In this document: in pieces, positions 15,931 to 17,662 of the stretch
Layout of the letters: every line of letters begins with the position of its first letter
How positions within the stretch are numbered: position 1 is the stretch's first letter
DNA from: CAYWNA01 sp964459305
GTDB taxonomy: Bacteria > Planctomycetota > Planctomycetia > Pirellulales > Pirellulaceae
Direction: 5' to 3'
Assembly (NCBI GenBank): GCA_964459305.1
Contig: CAYWNA010000271.1
Coordinates: 1-17,662 of the forward strand
Length of the DNA stretch: 17,662 bases
Notes under the pieces: model-generated
Databases searched by the model: none
What the model was told of the DNA's origin: nothing
The model's input: only the letters and a program-made list of their open reading frames with translations
Program-made: the position numbers and the translations under genes

Positions 15931-17157
15931 TCACGTTCGCTTGAACATGTCCAACGAGGTTCCGTACTGCGGGATCTTCATCAGTTCGCCGTCCTTCAGG
16001 GCCGACTCGTGGGCCACGATGCCGGCGACCGTCATGTTCAGCGACTGGGCAATGTCCACCCACGGCTGGCGGTCTTCGAGGATTGCCGTGACGAACTCGT
16101 TTGTTAGTGGGCCGTGGGAACCTTTGTGACCGCCGGGCTTGACACTGGGCGGAAGCGGAGGGCGCTGGGTATCGGGCAGTTCCTTTTCCAGTCCCTCGTA
16201 TTCGTCATAGAAGGAACCCCTTTGCCCGCGAACCCGGCCCACCACCCCATGGTGGCCGGGCGTATCCCAACTCATGAGCATCCGCGACATGCCGCCTTCA
16301 CTGGTCCGAAGCAGCGCAATCTCGGTGCCGAACGGATTCTTGTAGCGGTTGTTCTCCGGCCGACCTCTCTCGAGAAGGCAGGGCATACCCATGCAGGAGA
16401 CTTCGGTAAAACTGCCGCCGGTCACGCCCACGTAATAGGCGGTCGAGTGCGTCGCGTACCACAGCGGCGGCGAACCGATACGCCAGCCTTTGTACGACGG
16501 ACCCGCCTTAGCGTTGAAGTGATAGTATTCTCCCTCGGAGTAGACCAGTTTCCCGAAACCGCCGGCCTCGTAAATCCGATGCATCGCGTAGAGGGCGGCA
16601 TGGTAGCACGACGTTTCGTACATCATGTACCTCAGGCCGGAGGCCTTGACCGCTTCGAATAGTCTGTCGGCATCTTCAAGCGACCCCCAGACGGCCGGCA
16701 CGGCACAGGCGACGTGTTTGCCGTGTTTGAGAACATCGATGCAGTGCCGGGCGTGGCTCGGCGCGTCGGTGGCCACGAACACGGCCTCAATCTTGTCGTC
16801 TTTCACCAACTCTTCGAGCGACGGATACGTCTTCTCGCAACGACACGCCTTGGCCAATCCGGCACACCGATCCGGGAACAGATCGCTCACGGCCACGACT
16901 TCAACGTTCGGATGGTCCTGGAAGCCGAACGCCGCGCCGAATCGGCAATAGCCGTATCCAACGATGCCCACGCGAATCTTGCGATCGGATACAGGCTTCC
17001 ACCCTTTCGAGGCATCTGGATCGATGGGCGCTTCCTCGAAGCCCGGGATCGGCTTTTTCGCTTTTTCTTGGGCCTGTGTCGCGCCTCCCAGCCCCAAAGC
17101 GGCGGTGCCGAGCCCAACGGATTGCAGAAATGAACGTCGTGACGTGGAGTTGGTCAT
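15931..17157 (-). CDS. Tat-exported Gfo/Idh/MocA-family oxidoreductase
   Basis: The product is 408 residues. The start at 17157 has AAGGAG 8 nt upstream. Residues 1-30 are a twin-arginine signal (RRSFLQSVGLGTAALGLGG, ending near TQAQ). A Rossmann fold follows: IRVGIVGYGYCRFGAAF at 61-77 with a GxGxxxG nucleotide loop, VEVVAVSDLF at 85-94 and AVFVATDAPSHA at 125-136. The site that usually reads EKP is AVP here (HVACAVPAVWG, 148-158), so the common catalytic lysine is missing at that place. The C-terminal alpha/beta domain has GEYYHF and WYATHSTAYYVGVTGGSF with a central histidine (237). Families of this kind oxidise sugars or related polyols with NAD(P), often keeping the cofactor bound when exported. 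It is upstream of two giant CBM9/propeller genes on the same strand and probably leads their operon. Substrate unknown. Confidence 0.9.
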   Translation of the reverse strand: MTNSTSRRSFLQSVGLGTAALGLGGATQAQEKAKKPIPGFEEAPIDPDASKGWKPVSDRKIRVGIVGYGYCRFGAAFGFQDHPNVEVVAVSDLFPDRCAGLAKACRCEKTYPSLEELVKDDKIEAVFVATDAPSHARHCIDVLKHGKHVACAVPAVWGSLEDADRLFEAVKASGLRYMMYETSCYHAALYAMHRIYEAGGFGKLVYSEGEYYHFNAKAGPSYKGWRIGSPPLWYATHSTAYYVGVTGGSFTEVSCMGMPCLLERGRPENNRYKNPFGTEIALLRTSEGGMSRMLMSWDTPGHHGVVGRVRGQRGSFYDEYEGLEKELPDTQRPPLPPSVKPGGHKGSHGPLTNEFVTAILEDRQPWVDIAQSLNMTVAGIVAHESALKDGELMKIPQYGTSLDMFKRT

Positions 17158-17281
17158 GGTGGTTGCTCCTTGAGTAAATGCGGATTGTCCCAGGTAGCGT
17201 GGTTTGGCTTCGCTGCGGCCTACTCCTCTGACCGCTGCCCGTAGGCTACTAGCGCCCTCAAGCTCTTGGCAAGGTTACCGA

Positions 17282-17616
17282 TCAAGGTTCTTTCTTCTCC
17301 TCTTGGGCATAGACGATACGGCACTTGACGATCCGTCGATTCAGCACATCGACGACAAACAGCCGGTCTTTCCAGACCGACAGTGCGGAGATGGTTCCGA
17401 AAGGAAGCTCGGGGTGCGGAAACTTGCTGCCTTTGCCCTGGCAATCCATGTTGCCATAGCTGCCGAATTCACCCACCAGCTTGCCCGTCTTGCAGTTAAT
17501 CACTTGAACGCTGTACTTGCCGGCGGCGTACAGATAGCCTTTGCCGTCGAGCGTTTGGTGTTGCCTCGATGTAATGCACTGGCAACGCTTAGCAATCACT
17601 TCGGCGTAGCCTCAGG
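17282..17616 (-). pseudogene. 3' remnant of a fourth giant CBM9/propeller paralog
   Basis: The minus strand encodes the last ~110 residues of the same family: CQCITSRQHQTLDGKGYLYA, VGEFGSYGNMDCQGKGSKF and DRLFVVDVLNRRIVKCRIVY, ending EEKKEP. Homology extends back to about 17616 (AEVIAKRC, against PEVIFAPC in paralog 2) and then stops at an in-frame TGA, where the other copies continue for about 1000 residues. The 5' nine-tenths have been lost, or lie elsewhere after a rearrangement. It sits 124 bp upstream of the oxidoreductase start. It is not expected to make a functional, exported product because it has no signal peptide. Confidence 0.75.
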
Positions 17617-17662
17617 ACTCCTGATCTCGAATAATGACTAATCGGACGTTTCGGTTGCGTTT

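Noticed and set aside
1..17662. CRISPR arrays, tRNA, rRNA
   Set aside because: I saw no regularly spaced short direct repeats and no cloverleaf or rRNA-like sequence anywhere in the window.

Overview
The window looks like a chromosomal stretch of a planctomycete or close relative. The grounds are the gene families: a Tat-signal Gfo/Idh/MocA oxidoreductase, a secreted DUF1080 (3-keto-disaccharide hydrolase type) protein, and very large secreted CBM9-like/beta-propeller proteins in several paralogous copies. There is no rRNA or tRNA to confirm the taxonomy. Almost every real gene is on the minus strand; the antitoxin gene at 6940-7878 is the main exception.

Layout. Positions 1-510 hold no intact gene, only scraps of a transposase and perhaps of an iron alcohol dehydrogenase. 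Positions 511-4569 (-) encode the first giant secreted protein, which carries an extra C-terminal LamG domain and an 81-bp in-frame inverted-repeat insertion. Positions 4785-5471 (-) encode a secreted DUF1080 protein, followed by a strong hairpin. Positions 5472-6939 are mostly non-coding and hold an AraC-regulator relic, a dispersed repeat, inverted repeats and two large palindromes. Positions 6940-8725 carry an AbiE-like toxin-antitoxin pair: the AbiEi-type antitoxin gene (+) and a frameshifted AbiEii-type nucleotidyltransferase toxin gene (-). The two genes face each other and overlap by 24 bp at their 3' ends. Related 55-56 bp direct repeats lie on both sides of the pair. Positions 9103-12411 and 12461-15754 (-) encode two more giant paralogs in tandem, preceded at 15931-17157 by the Tat-type oxidoreductase gene. 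Positions 17282-17616 keep only the 3' end of a fourth paralog.

How the genes may work together. The minus-strand genes fit a cell-envelope sugar-processing locus. The oxidoreductase could oxidise a sugar unit, the DUF1080 protein could cleave the 3-keto product, and the CBM9-like/propeller proteins could bind glycans or serve as scaffolds or enzymes. This is inferred from family membership and adjacency, not from substrate evidence. The toxin-antitoxin segment appears to be an unrelated insertion between paralog copies. Its antitoxin gene has two perfect palindromes in the upstream region, which match the kind of site an autorepressing AbiEi protein would bind.
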